This document shows positions 17,269 through 24,451 of a stretch of DNA of 32,700 bases, piece after piece; positions within the stretch are counted from its first letter, which is position 1, and each line of letters opens with the position of its first letter. Both the position numbers and the translations under genes were made by a program. Below the pieces are notes generated by a model. It saw only the letters and a program-made list of their open reading frames with translations. It ran no database searches and had not been told where the DNA came from. The stretch comes from Cytophagales bacterium (GTDB lineage: Bacteria; Bacteroidota; Bacteroidia; Cytophagales; Cyclobacteriaceae): positions 1 through 32,700 of the forward strand of contig WGNT01000109.1 of the NCBI GenBank assembly GCA_016124425.1. Direction: 5' to 3'.

Positions 17269-17868
17269 TTATCCCTTTAGCGTTTCTAGCGAAAACCCGC
17301 TGAATTCCACCACAAATCCAGTTCCATCTGGAGATGCCGCCATCAAGCCTACCTGAACTTCGGCTAATGGAGGAAAATAGGCAAGACGTAATAAGTTGTA
17401 GTCCTTGTCCTCTTTTGCGTATTCGATGGATACAAAATCACCTGCCCGCTTCACCTTTAGCCAAAGACAGGGAGGATTATCCGTCCAAGGCAGGACAGAC
17501 CAATCTGAAAACTCCCGGGTCACTACGGCGCTCACCTGCTGTACGCCGTCAACCCATTCAATCCCGGCTTTGATCCAGTTTTCTTCATCTTTTCGGATCA
17601 TTATACCTGCCTGATCATAAAGATCTGTGTAGTTTCCCGACAGTTTGACTTTAAGGACAAAATCCCCTTTGACTATCCGGTAAAAAAAGTGCCCGTTGTC
17701 ACGGATAAATCCATAGTGCGTCTTCCTCCAAAAATCGGTTTTCGCGTCGGTTTTAATTATCAACGTATCCGCAGTATCTTTCCAGAAACCGGGTTTGTTA
17801 AACCACTTAAACTCTTCGAATAAATTTTCCACGGCTAAAAGGCATTTTCTCTGCCCTAAAATACGCAA
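17269..17868 (-). CDS. DUF1349 domain protein
   Basis: A protein of up to 199 residues of the DUF1349 family, a concanavalin-like beta sandwich often linked to sugar binding. Matching segments are EEFKWFNKPGFWKD, YDQAGIMIRKDEENWIKAG and the C-terminal GLMAASPDGTGFVVEFSGF. There is no signal peptide. No ATG is in frame: the candidates are TTG 17868, which directly abuts the TAA of the upstream lipoprotein gene, or GTG 17832, with AGGGCAG ahead of it; the latter gives 187 residues. It is the last gene of a tight three-gene unit with two small lipoproteins. Confidence 0.85.
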   Translation of the reverse strand: MRILGQRKCLLAVENLFEEFKWFNKPGFWKDTADTLIIKTDAKTDFWRKTHYGFIRDNGHFFYRIVKGDFVLKVKLSGNYTDLYDQAGIMIRKDEENWIKAGIEWVDGVQQVSAVVTREFSDWSVLPWTDNPPCLWLKVKRAGDFVSIEYAKEDKDYNLLRLAYFPPLAEVQVGLMAASPDGTGFVVEFSGFSLETLKG

Positions 17869-18294
17869 TTAATACCCATAGATCAAAGGCTCATCCCATC
17901 CTTCAAGGTCAAGATAGAGCCTGCTTGTGTTCACCACCTGAAGGAGCCTCAAATCTATCTTTACCATTTGGCCTTGGGTAATGTTGCAGTTTCCGTCCTC
18001 GGTCAAAAATACACGCATAGCGCGGCGGGGTGGATCCGTCCCAGAAACCTGTTCCGAAACGGCTAATTCGATCGGCACCTGATCCGAACATCCAAAATAG
18101 GAAAACTGGATTTCCAGGCAGTCTGTAAGAATAGAGGCACTTATGATAGTTACCGGCGGAGAAACTGCTTCAAACAGGGTCTGACTGATCGTCGGTTGGG
18201 CGTCGCATGGAATTACATCAAAGGTATCCTCTCCACAGGAGACAGCGAGCAATAAGATTACTCCAAAAATGACTATTTTGGTTAACCCCATCAT
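17869..18294 (-). CDS. Small lipoprotein of unknown function
   Basis: A 141-residue lipoprotein: hydrophobic signal then lipobox LLAVSC with Cys about residue 20. The mature part is beta-rich with several further cysteines (such as DVIPCDAQ, TDCLEIQ, YFGCSD, GNCNITQ), which suggests disulfide bonds in the periplasm. No family recognised. Its ATG overlaps the TGA of the preceding gene (ATGA at 18291-18294) and its stop touches the DUF1349 frame, so all three are translationally linked. Confidence 0.75.
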   Translation of the reverse strand: MMGLTKIVIFGVILLLAVSCGEDTFDVIPCDAQPTISQTLFEAVSPPVTIISASILTDCLEIQFSYFGCSDQVPIELAVSEQVSGTDPPRRAMRVFLTEDGNCNITQGQMVKIDLRLLQVVNTSRLYLDLEGWDEPLIYGY

Positions 18295-18719
18295 TGCTTT
18301 TGATGACCCTTTTTCGTTAAAAATACTTCTCCATTTCCCTGAAGGGTAATCCCTTCTTCCGTTAATTGATAGCGTTGAGTTTGAAGAACTGTCTGTGCGA
18401 GTTCAATCGCAAAAGCACTATCGCAACAGGATTCAGTCTGCTTGCTACTTTTCACACGAAATGTTCCGTCTTGAGCAGCTTCATAGTTTCCTACAAGCCT
18501 ATTAATGTCGAGGTGAAGTATAAACGTAGAGTCGTTGATAAAGTCCATCTGGTAAGAAACTGGACTGCTCTTCGGAGCTTCAGCTAAGGTCGAATAACGC
18601 TTTACCAAATACGTATCATTGGACAATGATAGCTGCATACTTGGCTGATCTTCCACCTGATCACAAGACAGCAAAGACACCCAGGCCAGCAGCATCCCTA
18701 TGGTAATCATTCTCGACAT
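18291..18719 (-). CDS. Small lipoprotein of unknown function
   Basis: A 142-residue lipoprotein with lipobox SLLSC (Cys about residue 19). The mature part contains DFINDSTFILHLDINRLVGNY, QDGTFRV and an adjacent Cys-Cys pair (ESCCDSAF), followed by a beta-hairpin-like C terminus ending in lysines and glutamines. It resembles META/heat-shock-type small beta proteins in texture, but I cannot assign it. First gene of the three-gene unit ending in DUF1349. Confidence 0.72.
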   Translation of the reverse strand: MSRMITIGMLLAWVSLLSCDQVEDQPSMQLSLSNDTYLVKRYSTLAEAPKSSPVSYQMDFINDSTFILHLDINRLVGNYEAAQDGTFRVKSSKQTESCCDSAFAIELAQTVLQTQRYQLTEEGITLQGNGEVFLTKKGHQKQ

Positions 18720-18851
18720 GGCAAATAATAGTTGGTTTAGTTCTCAGCTACTAAGACGCAAAAACCTTACCTAATGCCACAACTTCCATAAAATAAATCA
18801 CCTTTTTGAAAAACTTCAAAACCCTATCCGTATTAATGACCTATTTGACGC

Positions 18852-19916
18852 TCAGTCAAGATCAAATGAAAAAGGGGCAAATTCTTCCGTGCCCCAAGCT
18901 AAATGCCGGGTGCTTGGAGAAATATGGAAAAATGGGGAAAAAGTTTTTACCGATACTTTATTTCCCTGGAACTCCAGCCATCGAAGCCATCCATCTCCCC
19001 CGTTGCCATGCCAACCCCCGCCTAGTGCCTGCGCGTTGAACGTCATCTGGTGTACTTTTTTCCCCCCCGCATTGAGATCCGTACGGAAACCGACATGCCC
19101 CGCCTTGTCATCAGGAGCCCCTATATGGCCAGAGAAAACGAGCTGAATATTCTTGGAGGGGCGGACAAGCTTTTCCCAGATCGCCTTTCCGTAATTTCTG
19201 TCCGTGATGGGATAGCCCTCTACCTCAATATGTTCGCTGTCCCTGTTCAGATAGGAATGCGCCAGCAATATGACGGTATGATCCTGATACGCTTCTTTAT
19301 TGACGGTCTGAATAGCCCATTGCAAACTGGCCTCTCTAGGCGCAAATTCTAAAACCAGAATCAAAAACTTCCTACCCTCAGGCGATACAAATTCGTAAGT
19401 GGCATTGATCAGCGTTGGCATACCGGTTTCATCCAATGCGACATCACGGATCATTTGTTGGTTAAAGTGATTTTTCTCTATGGGAAAATACTCGTTGTAG
19501 GCTGTCTCTCTGTTTTCGACGTTTACGATTCCAAAATCATGGTTGCCAGTTGTAGCGATGACCGGTACTTTTTTATCTAACGTAGAAAAAAAGTTAGCCA
19601 CGGCTTTCCATTGTTGCGTTCCGGTTTGGTTTGCCACTAGGCCATCGGGATTTACGAGTCCATTTTGTTCTACCAAATCCCCTACCTGAACGACAAGTTT
19701 AATATTCAAGGCATCAATATGTTCATCCACCCAGTTGACCATGAGATCAAGAATGGGTTGGTTGCGTTTAAACTTCATATATGACTGGGTGTCCGGAATA
19801 AAAACCAGTGACCATGAAGTTGGATTGTCTAACCGCGGGGGGTCTTGTTGCGCAAAACCTGCGGTCTGACATAGTAAATAGCTAATGAGTAGAAAGGAGA
19901 GAATGTTTTTTTTCAT
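18852..19916 (-). CDS. Secreted calcineurin-like metallophosphoesterase
   Basis: A 354-residue exported phosphoesterase with a signal peptide ending GFAQQ. Metal-binding motifs are PDTQ (Asp42), GD80, GNHD (125-127) and later AHS and SGH. The first motif is D-x-Q rather than D-x-H, a variant seen in a secreted Bacteroidota subgroup. It probably acts in the periplasm or outside on phosphate esters; the substrate is unknown. It stands alone, 132 bases before the lipoprotein unit. Confidence 0.9.
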   Translation of the reverse strand: MKKNILSFLLISYLLCQTAGFAQQDPPRLDNPTSWSLVFIPDTQSYMKFKRNQPILDLMVNWVDEHIDALNIKLVVQVGDLVEQNGLVNPDGLVANQTGTQQWKAVANFFSTLDKKVPVIATTGNHDFGIVNVENRETAYNEYFPIEKNHFNQQMIRDVALDETGMPTLINATYEFVSPEGRKFLILVLEFAPREASLQWAIQTVNKEAYQDHTVILLAHSYLNRDSEHIEVEGYPITDRNYGKAIWEKLVRPSKNIQLVFSGHIGAPDDKAGHVGFRTDLNAGGKKVHQMTFNAQALGGGWHGNGGDGWLRWLEFQGNKVSVKTFSPFFHISPSTRHLAWGTEEFAPFSFDLD

Positions 19917-19980
19917 GATTGAGGCTAACTTTTGGATAGGGCAGTATCTAGTGAATAAAAGTAGCCCTATTTCCCATAAA
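19917..19980. other. Short gap with an inverted repeat
   Basis: ATAGGGC (19936-19942) and GCCCTAT (19964-19970) could form a stem with a 21-base loop between the phosphoesterase and the relic regulator. It may be an old transcript end. No other signal was seen. Confidence 0.3.
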
Positions 19981-20234
19981 TTAGAAACATTCCATCTGCT
20001 CTTTACGGCACATTTCCAAAAAATCTGGAGTCAGCTCCTGAAAAGCCGCTCGTGGAAGCGAATCTAGGATGAAGAATCGTGAGGCAACGCCCTACGTAAA
20101 TCCGATTGGCGCCGCCTGCGCTTACCATTGCACATCGTGAAGGCTGACAAAATACCGGTCAATTTTTCATAATCCTTTTCCACCAAGCCTTTTATTTCGT
20201 CATATAGGCGTTGGTAAGTGTCATTTTTGCTACG
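19981..20234 (-). pseudogene. Apparent remnant of a Crp/Fnr-family regulator
   Basis: No intact gene lies here, but two minus-strand pieces look coding. The upstream one (about 20222-20100) reads YQRLYDEIKGLVEKDYEKL and then an Arg-rich run, like the N terminus of a Bacteroidota Crp/Fnr protein before its nucleotide-binding barrel. The second, in another frame (stop TAA at 19981-19983), reads SLPRAAFQELTPDFLEMCRK, matching the pattern of the C-terminal HTH (P...IA..LGITPEFLSR.RK). The middle of the protein is missing: about 250 bases remain where about 570 are expected. The N-terminal piece is in frame directly after the TAG of the HTH gene. Identification is by pattern recall and needs a search. 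Confidence 0.42.
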
Positions 20235-21020
20235 CTAGACCTGTATGGTTTTTACATTACCTTCTCCGACCCGGTAAAGAAGTACCAAACCTAGTACCTC
20301 CGCAACCGTCAACACGACTAAACCAGGAAGTGCGAAAATGACACTCAGAAAGGATATGCCCGTAATGATAAATAAAATACCGGTCACCAAGGCCAAGTTT
20401 CCAAACCGTTTTTTAAACTCAACTACGCCAACACCGAAGACTGTGTAAAGTACCCCAGCCAAAATGGCCTGACTTACAAGTGCAGCTTCCTTTGAAAAGC
20501 CAGTTGAAAAATACAGGAGTACGTCAGCCCCCAAACACAGTATGGTAGCACCGGACAACAAAAGACTTCCGATCCTAATCCAACTGTTGGGGTATCGCCT
20601 ACCCAAAAGATAAAATCCGTACATAAATCCGAGAAAAAAAAGTCCAACGCCTAGTTTTATCCCAGCATAAAATACAGAGGAGATCGCTCCCTGTCCTTCA
20701 GTGAATACCTGATATTCCATATATGCCTCTACCATAGAAAATACAAGGTAAATCGCACTAGAGAGGACCGCTCCATGTATCCATTTCCCATCTACGGGGT
20801 CCGCAGATTCTATATCAGGCGATTCCGGTATCTCATAATTTAATGCCTCAAAAATCACCCGAATGGTATGCGGCCGAGGAGTAACTTCGCCGGCTTCTAT
20901 TCGCTGGATTGTACGTACATTAATATTGCAGCGCTCTACAAGTTCTTCCTGTGTAAGACCATTTGCTCTTCGTAGCTCCAAGATTTTCTTGCCTAATTCC
21001 GGTTGTTTCGTTTTCATCAT
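20235..21020 (-). CDS. XRE-type HTH regulator with membrane domain
   Basis: A 261-residue protein. Residues about 8-65 form a helix-turn-helix (KILELRRANGLTQEELVERC, then NVRTIQRIEAG). The C-terminal two-thirds has four or more hydrophobic helices separated by short loops, so the DNA-binding head is tied to the membrane, a design that lets membrane state control transcription (inference). ATG 21020 or the adjacent ATG 21017 is the start: the HTH begins just after, and the upstream frame extends 25 residues with no domain. A palindrome covers the start. The gene ends in TAG, after which coding-like relic sequence continues in frame. Confidence 0.85.
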   Translation of the reverse strand: MMKTKQPELGKKILELRRANGLTQEELVERCNINVRTIQRIEAGEVTPRPHTIRVIFEALNYEIPESPDIESADPVDGKWIHGAVLSSAIYLVFSMVEAYMEYQVFTEGQGAISSVFYAGIKLGVGLFFLGFMYGFYLLGRRYPNSWIRIGSLLLSGATILCLGADVLLYFSTGFSKEAALVSQAILAGVLYTVFGVGVVEFKKRFGNLALVTGILFIITGISFLSVIFALPGLVVLTVAEVLGLVLLYRVGEGNVKTIQV

Positions 21021-21038
21021 GTGAAATTTTCTTTCACA
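21020..21038 (-). promoter_or_regulatory. Palindrome at the start of the HTH gene
   Basis: TGTGAAA (21020-21026) and TTTCACA (21032-21038) are perfect inverted arms around a five-base spacer. One arm touches the start codon, so a bound protein would block transcription or translation. The HTH product itself is the natural candidate to bind (autoregulation; inference). Confidence 0.5.
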
Positions 21039-21179
21039 ATTTTCATCAATTAGTTTGAATGAAAGCCTGAAAACCGGGAGGATTTTTCCCGACATTCACC
21101 CGACATTCTTTGGAATTACTGATCCGACCGCTTTTACGTTCTAAAACGGGCGACGATGGATTTTCTCTTTTACGATTAC

Positions 21180-22058
21180 CTAAAATGACTTGGGTACGTT
21201 GGGATCAGTCAAAATAATAAAATCTCCCATAGGGGCATGTTTCTCCCAATCAGGGTCTTCAAAATCGTCCGGGGAAAAACAACTCACGGTGAGGACGGCG
21301 ATCTTTTTGCGCAAACTCTGCAACGCAGCTACGGTGCCCAAAGACTCATCGCTGTGGAATCTTCCGTTGAGATGTAAAATTTTAGCACGTTTATTTTGGC
21401 GCCAAGCCTTGCTGATACTTTCCGCCATTGTAGCATCCCGAAGTAGTTGCGCATGAAAGATGGTCGGCCCCATACCATGCCCATGCCCTCCCATAGCTTG
21501 GTTGAATTTCTGTTCATATAGCGGCTGATCCGTATTGACCGGCTGGGCAGTAAGGTACTTTCTTGCTACTTTTGGAAGTGCGTGAAGTGCATTCAGTCCT
21601 TTTCTGGAAACGAGATTGGCGTATCTGGTGGGTACATTTGCCGCGATCACCGGCTGATTAGCCGTTTGCGCCATGTGTACTAGGGGAGCATAATCGGCAT
21701 AATTCTTCCAAGCCTTTCCCTCTGCCTCCAGCTTCGCTTCGGTAATATGACCCCCCAGATACTCATCCACGACCAGTTGCGCGTCCCGTTCAAACATTTC
21801 CATACTTAGCGTCACATCCGAATAGGTTCTAAGGAGACTTTGGTAGAGGGCTGCCTGTACAAGATGAGCAATACTGTCATTATGCTCCTCCCCAAAAAAC
21901 AGCACATCAACATGTTCCATAGCTGCCACAACATCTTCTATCCCAGCGGATTCACCTGTTCTGGAATCAACTATCTTTACGTGTTTTTCCCATTCCTGCT
22001 GGGCAAATAGTGTCGTATGGAGAAAAAACAGGCCAATTGCATAAATAAGCATTTTCAT
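21180..22058 (-). CDS. ChaN-family haem-binding/uptake-like lipoprotein homologue
   Basis: A 292-residue exported protein of the ChaN/haem-uptake-like family. The signal peptide ends LFAQQ (about residue 20). Family motifs visible are LFFGEEHNDS (53-62), LSMEMFERD (84-92) and LHLNGRFHSD near 230-239, holding the conserved His/Glu and Tyr/His residues. Characterised members bind haem as dimers and help iron uptake, but the function of this one is open. It lies 53 bases downstream of mogA and 160 upstream of the HTH gene, all on the minus strand. Confidence 0.88.
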   Translation of the reverse strand: MKMLIYAIGLFFLHTTLFAQQEWEKHVKIVDSRTGESAGIEDVVAAMEHVDVLFFGEEHNDSIAHLVQAALYQSLLRTYSDVTLSMEMFERDAQLVVDEYLGGHITEAKLEAEGKAWKNYADYAPLVHMAQTANQPVIAANVPTRYANLVSRKGLNALHALPKVARKYLTAQPVNTDQPLYEQKFNQAMGGHGHGMGPTIFHAQLLRDATMAESISKAWRQNKRAKILHLNGRFHSDESLGTVAALQSLRKKIAVLTVSCFSPDDFEDPDWEKHAPMGDFIILTDPNVPKSF

Positions 22059-22111
22059 AATTTCAACGTATGGAAACGGTCAACGAAGGAAACAGATAAG
22101 GCTCTCGCCAG

Positions 22112-22645
22112 TCATTTACTTTTAGGACGAAACACCTTAATCACATCAGGGTTTGCTTCAAGGTAAGGTCCTCCTATAAGGTCGATACAATAGGGGATAG
22201 CGGGAAATACAGCATCAAGGCACTGCCTGATCGCACTTGGTTTTCCGGGCAGATTAACGATCAAACTTTGATTGCGTATTCCGGCGCATTGACGTGAAAG
22301 TATCGCCGTGGGTACATAATTTAAACTTACTTGCCGCATAAGTTCGCCGAAGCCAGGCAGCATTTTTTGGCACACCGCTTCTGTGGCCTCCGGCGTGACA
22401 TCCCGAAGCGCAGGACCGGTACCTCCCGTAGTGACGATCAAACAACACTTTTCAGTATCACTAAGCGCTATCATCGTTTCTTCCAAGCTGTCTTGCTCAT
22501 CCGGGAGTAGACGGTAGATAGGTTCCCAAGAAGATACCAAGTATTCGCGTAGGGTCTTGATGATTTCTTTGCCGGAGATATCCTCATATATATCCGCAGA
22601 GGCCCGGTCAGAAGAGGTAATGATACCGATTTTTATCGCGCTCAT
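22112..22645 (-). CDS. mogA: Molybdopterin adenylyltransferase MogA
   Basis: A 177-residue cytoplasmic enzyme of molybdenum cofactor synthesis that adenylylates molybdopterin before molybdenum insertion. The family motif TTGGTGPALRDVTPEAT (72-88) forms the molybdopterin pocket, and the C-terminal part (SLIVNLPGKPSAI, VFPAIPYCIDL) matches MogA rather than MoeA. Length is normal for MogA/MoaB. No other moa/moe gene is in the window, so it appears as an isolated member of the pathway. It diverges from the MpaB gene. Confidence 0.93.
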   Translation of the reverse strand: MSAIKIGIITSSDRASADIYEDISGKEIIKTLREYLVSSWEPIYRLLPDEQDSLEETMIALSDTEKCCLIVTTGGTGPALRDVTPEATEAVCQKMLPGFGELMRQVSLNYVPTAILSRQCAGIRNQSLIVNLPGKPSAIRQCLDAVFPAIPYCIDLIGGPYLEANPDVIKVFRPKSK

Positions 22646-22711
22646 GAAGTCAGTTTTAGCTGGGTAAAAGGCAAGGCTACCTAGATAACAGTAAGGTGGG
22701 TAATTTTTTTA

Positions 22712-22730
22712 ACTTTACGTCAAAGTAAAG
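22712..22730. promoter_or_regulatory. Palindromic operator-like site before the MpaB gene
   Basis: Two nested inverted repeats share the site: ACTTT-ACGTC-AAAGT (22712-22726) and CTTTAC-GTCAAA-GTAAAG (22713-22730). It lies 14 bases before the MpaB start and within the divergent region shared with mogA. The form suits a TetR- or MerR-type dimeric regulator; none is encoded beside it. Confidence 0.5.
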
Positions 22731-22743
22731 AAATTTTATCGGG

Positions 22744-23613
22744 ATGAAAAATAAACCGTACAGCAATGAAATTGCCGGCCTCAACCCGGATAGGGATTGG
22801 CACCGAATTGCGTTCTTACTTACGTTTCACTGCTTCCCTTGGGATATGGAGAAGGCACTTGAATTTGCTTTGTTTCGCACTTTTGGAATTCCAGCGATCT
22901 CCAGGGTTCTTGCCGGCACCGGGGAGTTCACCCAACGCACCAGAAAGCGCTACGATGATACGGAACTGATACTGTATGAGATTCTCGAAAATGGCATGGA
23001 CAGTGAACGCGGTATGCAGGCCATTGCCCGAATGAACGCCATGCATGGCCGATTTAAAATAAGCAACGACGCGTTTTTGTATGTACTCTCAACCTTTGTT
23101 TTTGAACCCATTCGCTGGATGGACCGGTTTGGATGGAGGCCATTTACTGAAGAAGAAAAACAGGCTACCTTCATTAACTACAGGGAACTGGCCAAAAGAA
23201 TGGACATCCACGATGTCCCTGAGAATCTCGAGGCCTTTGACAGATTCAACAAAGATTATGAACAAAAACATTTTCAATACGATCCTGCCAATTATGAAGT
23301 GGGATTGAAAACGTTAGATCTTTTATTGGGGTTTTATTTACCCGAGCGGCTAATCCCCCCTTTTCGGCCCTTTGCTATCACACTTATTGACCCACCCCTA
23401 CGAAAGGCAATGGGTTTTGCTGATCCGCCGGCATGGTTGGAACGCGTCGTGATGCGTGGCATGAAAACAAGGGCGAAGGTACTTCGATTACTCCCCGAAA
23501 CTTCCTCTCCCAGACTGGGTACAACGAAAAAACGGCCCACGTATCCAAATGGGTATACGATACAAGAACTGGGGACTTTCCCCCCACAAAAAAAATCTCA
23601 GGAAAGGGAATAG
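22744..23613 (+). CDS. MpaB/DUF2236-family oxygenase
   Basis: A 289-residue member of the oxygenase MpaB family (formerly DUF2236). Family segments visible are LAGTGEFTQRTRKRYDDT, MHGRFKISNDAFLYVLSTF (the central helices around the haem-type pocket) and a conserved C-terminal TYPNGYTIQELG. Characterised relatives cleave latex or related polymers or act as haem b oxygenases; here the substrate is unknown. It starts from ATG 22744 just after a palindrome. The gene ends in TAG, but a 33-codon frame of coding-like sequence continues directly after it (see next entry). A terminator follows at 23747. Confidence 0.88.
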   Translation: MKNKPYSNEIAGLNPDRDWHRIAFLLTFHCFPWDMEKALEFALFRTFGIPAISRVLAGTGEFTQRTRKRYDDTELILYEILENGMDSERGMQAIARMNAMHGRFKISNDAFLYVLSTFVFEPIRWMDRFGWRPFTEEEKQATFINYRELAKRMDIHDVPENLEAFDRFNKDYEQKHFQYDPANYEVGLKTLDLLLGFYLPERLIPPFRPFAITLIDPPLRKAMGFADPPAWLERVVMRGMKTRAKVLRLLPETSSPRLGTTKKRPTYPNGYTIQELGTFPPQKKSQERE

Positions 23614-23715
23614 GAAAAACGTTCAGTTACCTTTCTTTGGTACCTTTCCGGTACGGGCAATGCCTACATCCACTACCGCAGCAAAACCCCCGAAGCAAAT
23701 GATAAGTTGCGGTAA
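23614..23715 (+). pseudogene. Coding-like tail in frame after the MpaB stop
   Basis: Directly after the TAG at 23611-23613 an open frame of 33 codons ending TAA (23713-23715) includes YLSGTGNAYIHYRSKTPEAN, which has protein-like composition. The MpaB family's usual end (TYPNGYTIQELG and a short tail) occurs before the TAG, so this is unlikely to be a needed domain. It may be a relic of another gene or chance; TAG readthrough is a less likely alternative. Confidence 0.3.
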
Positions 23716-23746
23716 ATACAACGTGTGGTCCCTCCATATAGAAATG

Positions 23747-23769
23747 GACTCCCGCTAACGGGTCTTTTT
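23747..23769 (+). terminator. Terminator after the MpaB gene
   Basis: GAC-CCCG pairs with CGGG-TC around CTAA (one bulged T), followed by five T's. It closes the MpaB transcript on the plus strand. The bulged stem makes it weaker than the others in this window. Confidence 0.65.
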
Positions 23770-23946
23770 GTTCTGGAAGCTTATTTTTTTTTGGAGGCAT
23801 TATCAGTAGTGGGAATGCGTGTGGGTAAAAAACGAATATCTAGGGTAAAATGTTTTATTTTGTTTTATAGTATAAAAGCCAAACTTTTTCGCCTTTACTT
23901 CGTCTATGGATGTAACATATTTCTTACTCAAACTTACAAATCACAT
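23770..23946. other. AT-rich leader of the small secreted protein gene
   Basis: No gene is seen. The frame of the next gene stays open through it but shows no signal or domain until ATG 23947. It presumably carries that gene's promoter; no convincing consensus pair was found. Confidence 0.4.
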
Positions 23947-24393
23947 ATGAAAAAGATCCTAATTGTTTTTTGTGTCCTCGGGATGTTCGCATTTGAGGCA
24001 AGTGCTCAGCAGGAATTCAAAATCATTACTGTAGTAGAATCCATCGTGCCTATGGGTATTGGCAGATCTCGGATTATTGACAGTCAGACGCAGAGCAATT
24101 ATAGAGAATTTACGACGGAAAGGACAGACGGCAGGAGAAGCGATCAACGAGAAATTAGCCGCTCGGATATCAAAGTCGACGAATTGGAAGAGACAAAGCT
24201 GTTGAACTTTTTTAGCGCAACGGGTATCAATTTCCAAAATATCGCATCAAATGACGCCGTTATTGCTTCCAAAATAAACAGTTTGATTTCTGACGGTTGG
24301 AAACTTACCTATGTGACAAGTGGTGTAGAGAGCAGCGCAGGTGCCGATGATGGTCAGGGCATTTTCATTACCCGGTTGTTTTTTTCAAGGTAG
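23947..24393 (+). CDS. Small secreted protein of a Bacteroidota-specific family
   Basis: A 148-residue protein with a clear signal peptide (residues 1-21, ending ASAQQ). The mature part has the order: a VVESIVPMGIGRSRII strand-turn segment, a charged FTTERTDGRRSDQRE stretch, DELEETKLLNFFSATGINFQNI, and a C-terminal WKLTYVTSGVESS segment ending in FITRLFF. This pattern recurs in uncharacterised Bacteroidota proteins. Function unknown. The start is ATG 23947; earlier in-frame starts would precede the signal peptide. A strong terminator follows. Confidence 0.82.
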   Translation: MKKILIVFCVLGMFAFEASAQQEFKIITVVESIVPMGIGRSRIIDSQTQSNYREFTTERTDGRRSDQREISRSDIKVDELEETKLLNFFSATGINFQNIASNDAVIASKINSLISDGWKLTYVTSGVESSAGADDGQGIFITRLFFSR

Positions 24394-24423
24394 TAGCTGG
24401 ATTTATCTGACGAAACAGGATAA

Positions 24424-24451
24424 GGATAGCTCGAACGGCTATCCTTTTTTT
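24424..24451. terminator. Bidirectional terminator overlapping a gene end
   Basis: GGATAGC (24424-24430) and GCTATCC (24438-24444) pair around a seven-base loop, followed by seven T's on the plus strand. It ends the small secreted protein gene. The stop codon (TAG, 24439-24441 on the minus strand) and final lysine codons of the convergent metallophosphoesterase gene lie inside the stem and T run. Confidence 0.9.
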
